Shown here: in pieces, positions 22,904-34,662 of the stretch
Layout: every line of letters starts with the position of its first letter
How positions within the stretch are numbered: the first letter of the stretch is position 1
NCBI GenBank assembly: GCA_035236585.1
Contig: CP141132.1
Span: forward strand, 48,363,880 to 48,427,879
Length of the DNA: 64,000 bases
Source: Warburgia ugandensis
Taxonomy: Eukaryota; Streptophyta; Magnoliopsida; Canellales; Canellaceae
Direction of reading: 5' to 3'
Made by a program: the position numbers and the translations under genes
Notes under the pieces: model-generated
The model's database searches: none
The model's input: only the letters and a program-made list of their open reading frames with translations
Told to the model about the DNA's origin: nothing

Positions 22904-25900
22904 TATAATACCTCAAATTTTAAATTATATTTTATATAATTTTTACAAATGAAATGAAATGAAACATTTGAAAGTTTTTAATCGTTTTGGAGTTCAAAAA
23001 TTAAGAAAACTATAAACACCAAGTTGAGTGTTGAAACCTTAATTTTTAAATTTTACTTAGAAAAAGGATTCCAATCACACTAAGAAAGCTAAAATCCGAG
23101 TATTTGGAAATTTTTTGCGGAAAGGGCAATTATGTAATGTCACCAGGAGGGGCCCATTTGTAGAATTTGAAACAAGGACTGATCAACTCATCATGATGCT
23201 CTACAATGATTATTCAAATTAAGAAAATCACTTTTAGATTTAATAAAATGTATAGAAATTAATTAAAATAAATTAAAGGGAGGGACCAATCCATTCATCC
23301 CCTTGCTCGTTCTTGGATCTACAAAAGGCCCAAGGAAAAAAGGTGATCTGAGTAGTCTTTGCTGGTCAACTAGATAAGGGATCAATGCATGACGACAAGG
23401 GATCTTATCACGAAAGCATGATGATCAATCTAATGCATCCATTGCTGAACAAAGGCTAAGGATACACCACTGAGGTAGGATTCGTAAAAACCATGTGTGA
23501 AATTGATTTTGTTTTTTGCTAGATCTAAGAAGATGCATCTATATATAAGGTTTTTAGTATGATTTTACATGCAAATTTTCAATTGAAAAACACTAATCGA
23601 ACCTTAGATTAGCATGAATTTGGACTGAGATTGCTCAATCTATGATTGAAACTAATCAGACAATCTTAGCTGTGCAATCAATTACTATTAGAATAGACAT
23701 AGGGCACCATTGGATCAATAATCAGATGCCACCATTATCTTCTTTGATCTTCATTTAGTAAAAACCCTCTAATAATTTATGCTCGAAGTACTAATCATTA
23801 AAAATCTATAAAAAAAATTGACGATTTTGATCAAAGATATGTAGAAAACTAAAAATTTGAATGATTCATACATTTTACATTAATCCTTGCATCAATGAAA
23901 TTAAAAGCACTATATTTCCACTAAAAATTAGATAAGGTTAGGGTTAAAATTCTTGAAATTTGACATATTTGAATGAGGATCATTGATTTGTCACTCTATG
24001 CACTAATCAATCAATGATCAAAATACCAGCAACCTTGCTAGGGTTCTAATCATTGAGTTTTATTCTTCAATAACAAATCCAATCACTCAAAATCAATGGA
24101 TCATGAATAAATTGTCAAAATACACCCACTAATCGATGGGATTCTTGCTCCAATGATTCTGAATAGTAACTGTATGATGCACATGCTCATCCTGGATAAA
24201 ATTCTGTGATGTCAGACCCTACTCCCACCATTAAAACAAATAAAAGATAGATGGAAATTATGATCGAACCATTTATAACTGTAAGATCACTAACCTAGAA
24301 GAAATCTATTGATCTGATATGTGATTGAAAAAGCAATGGATTAGATTAGTTTGAAGGATTGTGGCAAATATGTGAAATTAAAAGAGATTCTTAAATATGG
24401 TTCATAATAAAAAAATTAATGGACCAAATTAGGTTAGGTGATAAATTGATTAGGTGATTAATCCCAACTAGTAATAAAAGCATAGATTGACTATTGTAAA
24501 GCACTGATCCACATAGATGGCAATATGTAACTACATGGATTAATAGAATCAGGCTTTAAATTGATTATTTGAATTATCAATCAATGAACTAGTGGCTCAG
24601 ATCTAAGGTTTCAGCATGGATGAAAATTAATACTGATCCTTAGATAGAGAATTCGAAATAGTACCCTAAATGGTTGGCACATCAAATACTAATCATTGAT
24701 CAATGATAGATCATAAAACTAAAGGTCTTATGATTTTAAGATGATTTGGACCACTAGATTATAACATAAGTTCAAATTTAAGTTATCGATTGAAGATGGC
24801 ATGAAAAGTTAGAACTAATATTGAAAACATCCAATATATGCACGGTAAAATTAGAGGCACAAGTGGATTGTCAGTGGAGAGAAGATAGTGAAAGCTGTGG
24901 AAAGAGGATAAATTGTCACAAGAGGTGATCTAAATGCTACTAAGTTTCAAATGAGCTCCAAAGTGAAAAGCTTTTGTAAATTGTTTCAGCATGTTTTTTA
25001 TATAGTTATATGATGGGTGTATGACTCCTATATAACACATAAATTCTATAAGCAAAATGTTATGTTTCAAGAGTATGCAATGATTTGTAAATTGAATGTT
25101 AGAATTATGGACTTTGGGTTTTTATTAAACTCCTAAAAATGAATACTTGAAATGTTGTTATATACAATTTTATGTATTAGTAATGAATTATTTGGAAAGG
25201 ATTCTTGTGCAAGTATTCATATATGATTTGAATGTAAAAAATAATGTTTTGATTTAGATATATATTCGTGTCAGAAATGGAAAAGAGTGAATTCATTTAT
25301 TTAAAAAAAAATCAAAGAATTTGAAAAGGAACATTGAGACTTTGACATGATATGTAGTAGGGTATGATAATATCATATGATTTTTTAGTCTAATAAGCTG
25401 GGCAAGCTTTATGTGAGGGGTTTTACAGGTTGGCCTCCTATTCTCTAACCACAGAAATGGAAAATGATATCCATTGAGCAAAGAGGCATCTATCTAGAAT
25501 GGTAGTGGTGACTAGTATAAGTGTTCAAGATATCCTTTTAGATTGTATTGTAGTCCCTTTGAGGATGAAGTCGAGGTTCTGCTAGGATGTTTGTCGGCAC
25601 ATGACATAGTGATCTGGTCGTGAGCATAGAAGTGTCATCATGACTTGTTTTGGCTCTCATTGCTAGGAGCACAATTGAGTAATATCATTCAAGTTATGAT
25701 TTTAGCTCTATATATGATGAGTTATGGATATATATATATATATATATATATATGGTGAACCAAGATGGTTTTAAATGAGTACTCATGACAAATTGGGATA
25801 AAATATATTGAGGTGCAGTTATACAGAGTGATGTATATCAATTTGTGATGCTGATGACATGTTTAATCTAATACTACTTTCATGTTTCATTATTTTACAT

Positions 25901-26689
25901 GATCTTGATATTGTAATACTTGTATTGTATTTGATTAAAATTGAGATATCTAGTAATATATGAATGCTTGAAATGCAATGCGTGATGAGGACTACATGAG
26001 ATAGCTATTTGACTTGATATGCATAAACTCATTTTCAAATCATGAATGCTATATGTTTGTTGATTTAGTTTTGTAGAATTAAGGTTATCTACTGAGTATA
26101 AGTGTATAATTAACCTATCCTAAACATTTTCATATAAAAGGAACGGTAAGGAGACATAGTAACCATAGCAAGAGGAGAGCACTCTAGAAAGAATTCTGAA
26201 AGTAAAAATGAGAAACACCACCAATTGATGTTCTATTTGTTTACATTGAATTGTATTGGTTGTTCAAAATCAAGGCACGAATGCCAATTTGAACTTATTT
26301 GTAACTTATGGATGTGACTTAACAATTATGGGATAGATGCATGATTTATGATTTTGTCATGAATGTAAAAGGAGACCAAATCTCAAGCATTTACCTTTAT
26401 TTAAAAAATAATTTGTTAGGTACATCACATTGGATACAAAAAAATGTGGATGTCCAAAAAAATAGAGGAAGATTTTCAAAAATTTCAATAGAAATGTAAA
26501 GTTCAATTCTACTAATAATTTCATAACTTTAGAAAATAAAAGACACTTGGTGTTTTTGAAAAAAGAATTTCAAGAAAAATATTCTTCCATTGCATTACTT
26601 ATAGCTTAGTTTTCAAATTTAGGGATCGATCCTACATTAGAATTAAGTTTTCACATTTAGAAATGTATTATAAAACCTGGGTCATCACA
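22904..26689 (+). mobile_element. Solo LTR, Tekay/Del-like, with perfect TGAAC duplication
   Basis: It starts TATAATACCTCAAATTTT (a decayed form of TGTAATGACCC-type starts) and ends AAAACCTGGGTCATCACA. Both flanks read TGAAC (22899-22903 and 26690-26694), a perfect 5-bp target duplication, which fixes the limits. The length is 3786 bp. There is no primer site, polypurine tract or protein domain, so it is a solo LTR. It contains an (AT)n tract at 25728-25753. A segment near 25415-25460 (GGTTGGCCTCC) corresponds to the GGTGGCCAAACC block of related LTRs. Confidence 0.85.
25728..25753. repeat. (AT)n microsatellite
   Basis: About 13 AT units inside the solo LTR. Confidence 0.95.
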
Positions 26690-28628
26690 TGAACTTTGGA
26701 GATGAGAATCACGTGGAATGCTTCTTTGAAAATGAAGCATTCCACTCTTCAATATCTTAAACATGTTGAAACTTCTTTGCAAGAAAGTGTAGGATGGTGG
26801 ATAGGGCTTCATAGTTTTTTCCTCTTCATTTGTCACCATTGGATCTTACTTCCCCCTAGATTGAGTGGATGAGACTTCTTAGAAGTTTCCTTGTCCTAAA
26901 GAACATGTATTGTAACTAAATTCTTCTCATTCGTTGGATTAAGTATACCTAGAGGAAATGACTTTGATTCCAATGGGGTTCTCTTATCCAAATCTATTTT
27001 TCCTCCTTAACTCTCTCCCATATACCATATTTTTCTCTAGCTAGTAGAATTCAAAGGTAAAACACATTTTCTTGCTTGGGAGACACATTTTTCTCCTAAA
27101 ATAAAGGTGGGTAGCCTACTAAAAAAGTCTCCATAAATGGCCTTTAGTTCTAGTCTTCTTTTCATGGCTTCTCCTTATTGGCGTATCCTTATTTAAGTGA
27201 GTTCTTGATGTGCTTTAATTATTATAGTAAGTGTACCATTCTATTGAACTATAGAAAAACATACATGGGTCGATGGCACATGGACTCTTTTAAGGAGTTT
27301 TAATTAAAACTTAGTTAGAAAGAGACCACGAACCAAGTAATAAAATTTAACAAGTAACCTAAAGTGAATCACTAAGTAAGAAAGCAACTAAGGAAATAAA
27401 AGAAACAAGACAATGAAGCTAACTAAGGAAACAAAGCAAATAAATTATCTAAGAATTGAAAGACAATTTCATTAATTGAATGATTACAATGAAGTGTTAC
27501 ATAAGCAAAATAATGAAAGGAAAGCAATCAAAATTCTTCAACTTGGGCTTGAATTCTGTTGTAGGTCTTTCTTGTTGTGTCACTCAAGAGGAGCTTGTAC
27601 ACATCTCTTGAAACAATATTACACTACTTCTACCACCAAGCTTTTCTCATCTCCTTAACTCAATATACCACAACTCAAAAGTCAAATCCTTTTCCAAAGA
27701 TCCTTAGGAATAAAGTGCTAAGAAAGATAAGAAAAGAGATGCCTAAAACCTTTCCTAAAATATCACCCACCCACAAAAAGAAGAGATGGAATGGAAGTGT
27801 AAAATAAGAGGTGATTCATCTTTAAGATAGGGACAGCAATAGAGGAGGCTTCCTACCTTACAATGAAATATAAGAAAAAGAAAAAGAACATGAAGATAGT
27901 GGCTCTTGACTTAGGACTCACTAAATTCCAGCCTTAGGAGATTGCAAAAAAGATAGGCCCTTTATCATGGAAGTGTTCTTACTCTTCAACATGAAGCATT
28001 CATCTAAGAATTTAGGTGGCATTATTGAAGGATTTGGTTTCTTCTCAACCATTAATCTTGGTTTGGAAAGATTATTTGCTGCTATAGAAGGGTAGAAGTC
28101 TTCTTTCCTTCCCCTTTTTATCCAAATCCTATAAAAAGAAAAGAAATTGGCAAGCTAGTTTATATCAGCTTTCTTCCAAATTGTGAGTGGTTGATATGCT
28201 CACCCCCTACTACCAACATTTTTAGGTGACACCCTAGGGAGTTCAAGCAAGAGGGATACATGGAAGGAACAATCTTCAAGCTCAATCTAGAGGTACAATG
28301 GTGATATTTTTGTGGGCTTATTTGGTAAATTCCACTCATAGGAATTCATCTTGGGTTGTATATAACCAATTTGTTGACACTTGAAATGGTTGTAGAACCT
28401 TAAATATAGACTATTTACTTATTTAAATGGATTTGTGACTCTACATGCAACCAATTTTGATCCTGTGGAATGTACTTCTAATCATCCTAGGTTAGAACAT
28501 TAATTTTACATATATGCAGAGGTTCTGATGGAAAACCTAGTATGAAGTCGAAATATTTCAGAAAAATACTTATACATTATCACCCTTATCATTTTTTTTC
28601 ACTACTTTCAAAAAATTAGGATGTTACA
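26690..28628. repeat. Family B continuation and unclassified repeat
   Basis: This is family B sequence resuming after the solo LTR; 26820-27210 corresponds to 840-1320. No gene is seen. The last bases, CAAAAAATTAGGATGTTACA (ending 28628), look like the reverse of a TGTAACATCC-type LTR start, so family B may be part of another old LTR in minus orientation. That reading is weak. Confidence 0.5.
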
Positions 28629-28692
28629 CATAAATCTCTAATTCTCATCTTTAGGATGTTACACATAAATCTCTAATTCTCTTCTTTAGGAT
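28618..28692. repeat. 35-bp tandem duplication
   Basis: A unit beginning AGGATGTTACACATAAATCT occurs at 28618 and again at 28653, with the start of a third at 28688. It sits at the boundary between family B and the Athila/Tat-like remnant. Confidence 0.9.
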
Positions 28693-29219
28693 GTCACTCT
28701 TCAAATTAAACTATATATATGGATATTTGTACAATAACTATTTCGAGTTCAATTTTCGTGGAAAACTTTAGAAATAAAAAATAAAAAATAAAATAATTGT
28801 ATACAAATTTATTAATAAGCTAAAGACCAAATATAACATTGAATATTTGAAAATTTCAAATTCTCATCCTTGTAAATGAACCTGCCATAAACTCAATTTT
28901 TTCAAAATCTTTTTTAAAGAAATAAATTTTTGACAAAAAAAAGAAAGATGAACACATCAAAATTTTAAGTAACGCACCCCTAACTTAAATCAAACATTGT
29001 CCCCAATATTTTAGAATGAAAAATCATGGATAAATGAAAATTAGAAATCTGAGAGAAAAGAGTGAGAAGAATGGTACCTGCACACTAGTTATGGTGCATT
29101 GATCTGTCGATGTGAACATGGAAATGCCAAATAATGTACAATGAAATGCTAAATGGAAATGCATCTGTATGATGCTAAAACTAAACTACTTACAATCGAC
29201 AAGCAATGGTTTTAATTTT

Positions 29220-29930
29220 GATACAAAGGTTCATTGAGGGGAATTTCAACTTCCTCATTAGGATTTCTCAATTCTAAAAATGATTTTAATCATTGCCCAT
29301 TGAACATGGAAATGACCCTGTCATTCTCAATCTCAACAAGCCCTTAAGGATAGACAGTCCCCAAAATAAATGGGCAAGTCTATCGAGATTGTAACTTCCC
29401 TAGAAAGAGATGCAAGTAGGATCCATATAAAAAGACCTTTTGACTTGGTTGAAAAGATTTTCATAGAATATTCCTATCATGAACCAATTTCATATGATCC
29501 TGATACTATTTTGTAGTATCATTGGCATCTCTCATAAGTTCTTTCAACTCTTGGAGTTGGAGCTTTCTGTGAACACTAGCTTTATCATAGTCAAAATTGA
29601 GCTATTTGATTCCCAATATATTTTTGTGCTCTAGTTCAATGAGGAGATGACAGGCCTTTCCAAAACCTAAGCTTTAGTGTCAAATTCCAAAAGGAGTCTT
29701 AAAAAGAGTAGGTCAGCCCATAGTACATGACTAAGTAGTAAAAGCCAATCTTTTTGACTAAGATTGACCATTTTTTCCAGAATGCATTTGATCTCCCTAT
29801 TAGATACCTGTACTTGCCCACTAGTCTGTGGATGGTAGGGCTATGAAAAACCCAAACTAATGCCTATCTATATGCTACTTAACAATGGGTCAAGCAACTT
29901 AACAAACGTGATACTATAACCATGCAGCCT
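29220..29930 (-). pseudogene. Integrase C-terminal region of Athila/Tat-type element 2
   Basis: Separate blocks on the minus strand read FGKACHLLIELEHKN, LNFDYDKA, RKLQLQELKELMRDA and FNGQ. These match the distinctive Athila/Tat wording (Y-G-K-A-C-H-L-P-V-E-L-E-H-K, then LQLNELEELR, then a NGQRLK tail). In the family this part lies behind the catalytic core and contacts DNA. It is a fossil with many breaks. Confidence 0.78.
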
Positions 29931-30471
29931 ATGCTTTGGTCATAGCCTAGCTCAGGCTCATCTTTATTAAATAATGCTTGAACTAATGCAACAATCCTAA
30001 GTATTGTACAACAATTATCAATGCATGACCCTAATCTATATTGTTTATACTACTATCCAAATACACTAAATGCAATTAAACTAGAAAAATAAAAAGAAAG
30101 GGAGGGATACTTATAGTGGATGATCAAGTGTGAGCTACCATACCCCACACTTTTCTTGTATTATTACAACCCATTAAAAATTGAATTATAAAGAATTTAC
30201 AAATTACAATGGGCCTCACTATAAGCTCTACTTAAGAATCCTAATCTAGGAAAGCAAGGAAAACCTAATTTATATTGATGAAGCCGTGGCCCACAGGACC
30301 TCCACTGCTCCTTAGCCAATTTTCCTCACACAAAAATCAAAGAAATTGGTCAATATAAGGAAAATAAAAATTAAATGAAAAAATAATGCAAAACCTTAAA
30401 CTAATGCAGCCTAAACCTAGACTAGAGGAAAATAGTCTAAAGTATGGTCCACTAAACAAAACATTGTAATT

Positions 30472-30492
30472 GCTCGACAATAGTGCCAAAAG
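30472..30492 (-). other. Primer-binding-site-like segment, element 2
   Basis: The minus strand reads TTTTGGCACTATTGTCGAG just inside the LTR. Athila/Tat elements carry TTTGGCGCCGTTGCCGGGG-like primer sites here, and element 1 has the similar TTTTGGCATCGTTGTTAGGG. It is decayed. Confidence 0.6.
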
Positions 30493-30494
30493 CT

Positions 30495-33144
30495 TGTCGT
30501 GACTTTTAAAGTTAAACTCATAAGCGCATGAATTAGTTGTAGTTTTCTCATATGAGGAGGTCGATCCTACGAGAAATCGAACGAATGTGATGCTAGTGGT
30601 CCCTACTTAAAACTATCTAACCTAACCAAAATTCAAGAGATTTTTCTTCTATATTAAGTATAAAAATTAACACATGGAAATTAGAAATGTGATAAAGTTG
30701 AAAACTTTCTTAAAACATGCTTTCTAAAAATAACACTTTCTTAAATTAATTTTTTTTAAATTTATGACTTTCTTAAAGTGAAACTTGCCACAAATACAAT
30801 TCTTAACAACTTTACTAAACATGAAATTAAGCAACTATTTTCCTAATCAACTGAATTCTAAGAAATGCAATGGAAATTAAGAGGATGAACTTTAACAACT
30901 AACAACAAATTAACAACAAGCTAACAAACTAAACAAGATCAACTTAACCAACTATTTTTTCTAACATGAATAAATGCAACAATTTGGATCTCAATTAATC
31001 AACAATTTATTCAAAACCTTGATTGATTGAATGAACAATGAAGGAATAATCAAGTTGACAATATCATTCAATATTCAACTTATAAGGCTTTCAAAACCAA
31101 GCGTTCCACTTTTGTATGGGATGCATGATTTCATAAGTCTTTTGATTGATATGATTTGAAAGTTACAACATCATTCTTATGTTAACCATCAAACCATGGA
31201 AGTAACATGCAAACAATACAAACTTACTAGCATTCATCAAGTAAAAGTATTTCATTAATCATAAAAAATGTTTCACACAATTGATTACATGAAGGATGCA
31301 TTCCACTTTTGTTGAATACAAGCCACTTTTCTCTGAACTTAAATTCAAAATAAAATCCTAACAATGATTCCTCCTCTAATAGGCTTGAGATTCATGGGAC
31401 AATCTTATGGAATATAATGGTAACACTCAAGGAAAACTAAAGAAAATAATGTTAGAATTCAAGGAAGCCAAAAGAGAACTAGAAGGCAATGAAAAGCAAA
31501 GTGAAAGACTAGATTCAAGGTGACCTGCCTTAGCTATCACTTCAAGGGGAAAATCATCCTTGGATCTAAATTTGCAAGCGTGGAAAAACAAAATAATAGC
31601 AAGGCAACAACTAGCACAATGGAAACTAAGATTAAACAAAGTGATCAAGGAAAGATTCATCAAATCTTGAAGAACAAATCAAACACTAAGGAGCAGATGT
31701 GGAACACGAGGATATGCAAATACACCTTGGGAAGGAGTAGCATCCACCAAAAAGGAGAGAAAATCCAAGAAAAACAATGTAAGAAGGAAGGTTAGGAAGA
31801 AGACAGCCTCCTCCAAGTGTAGGAGGTGCCATTTTCATAAGAGGAAAAGAACCCTTTAACTTATGTTTTTGCTTGAAATTTGTACTTTTTCTCCTATTTT
31901 TTCTAGGGTCTCTTCATGATCTAGTGTGGTGGGATGAAAATAAGTCATTTGGATGGCTAGGATGGGTGGACGAGCAAGGGATTTTAAAGAGGAATCAAGA
32001 TTGCACAGTGGGTGTCCTTTGGAAGTGGAGTAGGTGGGAGACACCACTTTTTTATGAAGGGGTAGCTCCCCCTTCAAAAATCATGGAACACCATAAAAAC
32101 ATGGAAGGTGGTTGTATGGTTGAGGTAGGAAAGAGATAAGAAGAAGAAAGGAAGTTGAGAGAAAAGTGGGAGGAAAGAAATGGGTAGAAAAAATAGGAAA
32201 GTGAGGTAATATGGAGAAATTTGATTGGCTAAGGGATTTACTAAGAGGTGAGAATTGGTTGGATATTTCAAATGGGAGTTAAAGAAGGTGGAGGAGTCTT
32301 GGAATGGAAAGTCAAATTCGTGGTGCTATTTGGTGATGAGATGAAAAGTGACAAAAAGGTGGGAAAAATAAGGAAAAACATGAGAAATAGAAGGGTCTCA
32401 TACTATTGGTCCACATGCCAACTTATCCCAATGAATTTTTCTTTAATTCTCTTCAAAATATTTCTTAGAATCTCATGGATAATTTTCTTGATTTTTCTCC
32501 AATCCTAGTCTTCCATTTAGCTTAGCTTAATGGCTTTGGTGGCTAACTTTGAGTGCTCCCATAGCTGGGCTTCACTATTGGCTTAGATTACTCTCTTAGC
32601 TTGGCTACATGGCTCCTTCCTTTGGCTTGAGTAGCTTAAATTTTTTGGATTGAATTCCTTAGCTTGTCATCTTCTCTCATGGCTTATATGGCTAAGGTTG
32701 CTTACATGCAACTCATGCAAAGTGGTGAAAGTGCATATCTTCCTTCATGGGCCCACTTTGGCCACCTTTAGCTCCCTTGTTCACATCCATTTCTGGTCTT
32801 AAAGATGATGTTCACCCATTATCTCATATTGGATTAATGATTTTTAGGTTTTGACTTAATCTTTTGATCTTGTTCTTCAATTTCATCTCGATCGATCTTG
32901 GTTGTCGGATCACCATCTTGCTTCTTACAAAAAGTTAAAAATTCCAATTAAATCCTAGAAAAATATGATTGATCATATACATACCTCATATTAGCCTTTG
33001 AACCTCCAAAATATTAAAATTTTGAGTCATTAGATCAAAAAAGCATGTGTTATGAATTTTGGTCAAAAACCAATTTTACCCTTATAAATTGTAACACATG
33101 GGTAACTAATTGGGTAATTTTTATGCAAAATTAAACACTTATTA
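30495..33144 (-). repeat. Upstream LTR of Athila/Tat-type element 2
   Basis: It is bounded on the minus strand by a TAATAAGTGTTTAATTTTG start (33144) and an end matching the LTR at 55720. The AAACTCATAAGCGCATGAAT line near 30515 and the LTR start at 33110-33144 are shared with the LTRs of 7304-9498 and 55720-58621. Open frames such as 31873-32139 and 32074-32271 lie inside it and are not genes. Confidence 0.72.
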
Positions 33145-33790
33145 GCTAATAAGTTGAGAGGAAATCATCTAATGTGCCACAAATTAATGAATAACAACCA
33201 TACCTATACCCCTTTTTAGGAAGGATATACCTTGGCTGCCATAGAAAGTGGCATAGGGTATTTCTTCCTTTCCAAAGGTTTCCAAACCCCAATAGAAAGA
33301 CTAGAAGGGATGGATGTACAAAGTGAAGAAATAGTGCCCAATATATACTCTTTTGCCTTACTAAAACATAATGGAAGAGCTAGCAAAGGAAGATACACAA
33401 GACAGAGAGGAACGACAGTTGATGGAGTGAATAGAAGAGGGAAAGACAAAGCATAATGAAAGGCTAGAGGGGTGAGGCATGTGAGGGAATGGATGGGGTA
33501 GATGATGTGGAAGAAAGAAGAAGGGTGCACCTAGGACTAAGGAATGGATGGATGGAGCGTGGAAAAAAGAATGGTGTGCCCTACCTTGGAGAGGAGAAGA
33601 TGAATGGAAGAAAGAAAGAGGGGTGAAGAAAAAAGGTGTGCACCACCTGTGAAAGAGAGGGACTACTAAAGAGATGTGCCTCCTTCAAGAGATGCAAACT
33701 GGTTGCCACTATGAAGGTGAGCTTACCACTACCTTTATCACCTAGCATCATGTTCTTCTCTCCAACAATAATGGTGGATGAAGGATGAGG
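33145..33790. repeat. Family B copy adjoining element 2
   Basis: It matches 22155-22680 closely, starting GCTAATAAGTTGAGAG (GCTAATGAGTCGAGAG in the other copy). It is the right flank of Athila/Tat-type element 2. No gene. Confidence 0.7.
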
Positions 33791-34586
33791 ATGATGGTTG
33801 ATATATATCGAAATATTACATACATACCGCTATATTTAACATATTTTAACCCTAAAAAAGACTTAATTATCACTAATTAAGGTTAACTCTATAGTTTTGC
33901 AGGTACATGATACAAATAAAAATGCACAAAAATTGCTAATTTAACCCCTAAAAGAACAATTTCACCTTGCAAGCTATATTTTGGATCCATACATGCCAAA
34001 AATCATGTCTTGGAGGTTCAAAATAATCATTGAGTGTAATTGTCAAATTCAGAGCAGTCAGAAACCCCAAGCAAAACTCCTACTCAAATGAGGGTGCAAA
34101 GGTAGAAAACTCATAGTTGCATTCATTTCACCACATTAAGACTCATTTAAGAGGAGTTCAATTCAAATGCAACAAGATCATATACAACTAAAGCTTCTTA
34201 GAAATAAAAGAAGATTGGGACCAACGTGAAGAGTTTTTGCTTACTTTCTCTCTCCTACTCAAGCAAAATAAGAAGGCTAAACAATGATTGGAAATCTTAT
34301 CCATCCATAAGTGGTGAAGTGCAGTTGTTTCCATCTAAAATACATGAAGAAATCTCTAAGGAATCAAGATCATTCATTCTTTCTTACTTCAATCCAATGG
34401 TAGAGAGATGTACACATCTAAAAAGATCCTTATCCATTCAAGATAGGATAAGCATGATGTAAGGGCCAATAATGAAGCACTAGAAAGATCAAAACCCTAA
34501 CCACCTTTTCCATGTTCCTTAGGAAAGGAAGATCTCAACCAACCATAATCATCCAATCGTCCATGCATCTTAGGGTTTCTAAAAAC

Positions 34587-34661
<75 letters not shown>
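33791..34661. repeat. Family C-like copy 3 with (AC)n
   Basis: The segment near 33880-33960 (TTTTGCAGGTACATGATACA, then AAATGCACAAAAATTGC) resembles the start of family C copies a and b. The rest is low in recognisable features. It ends in an AC microsatellite that hosts a solo LTR. Confidence 0.45.
34589..34660. repeat. (AC)n microsatellite, 72 bp
   Basis: Pure CA repeat. It is the left part of the target of the solo LTR at 34662-37964; more AC units follow that LTR at 37965-37972. Confidence 0.97.

Positions 34662-34662
<1 letters not shown>

Larger units (their letters stand above)
28640..33144 (-). mobile_element. Athila/Tat-type Ty3/gypsy remnant, element 2
   Basis: Parts in minus-strand order: upstream LTR 30495-33144, primer-site-like segment 30472-30492, leader about 29940-30470, and an integrase C-terminal region 29220-29930. 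Its left part, 28700-29040, matches the internal 3' part of element 1 at 58940-59240. The leader matches 61620-62170. No second LTR is found on the left. The flank at 33145 continues family B sequence, so it inserted into family B. It is heavily broken and shortened, with many breaks, and looks older than element 1. No protein could be made from it. Confidence 0.75.

Noticed and set aside
31427-32508. Several open frames of 65-104 residues
   Set aside because: All lie inside the Athila/Tat-type LTR 30495-33144, overlap one another on both strands and lack domains.
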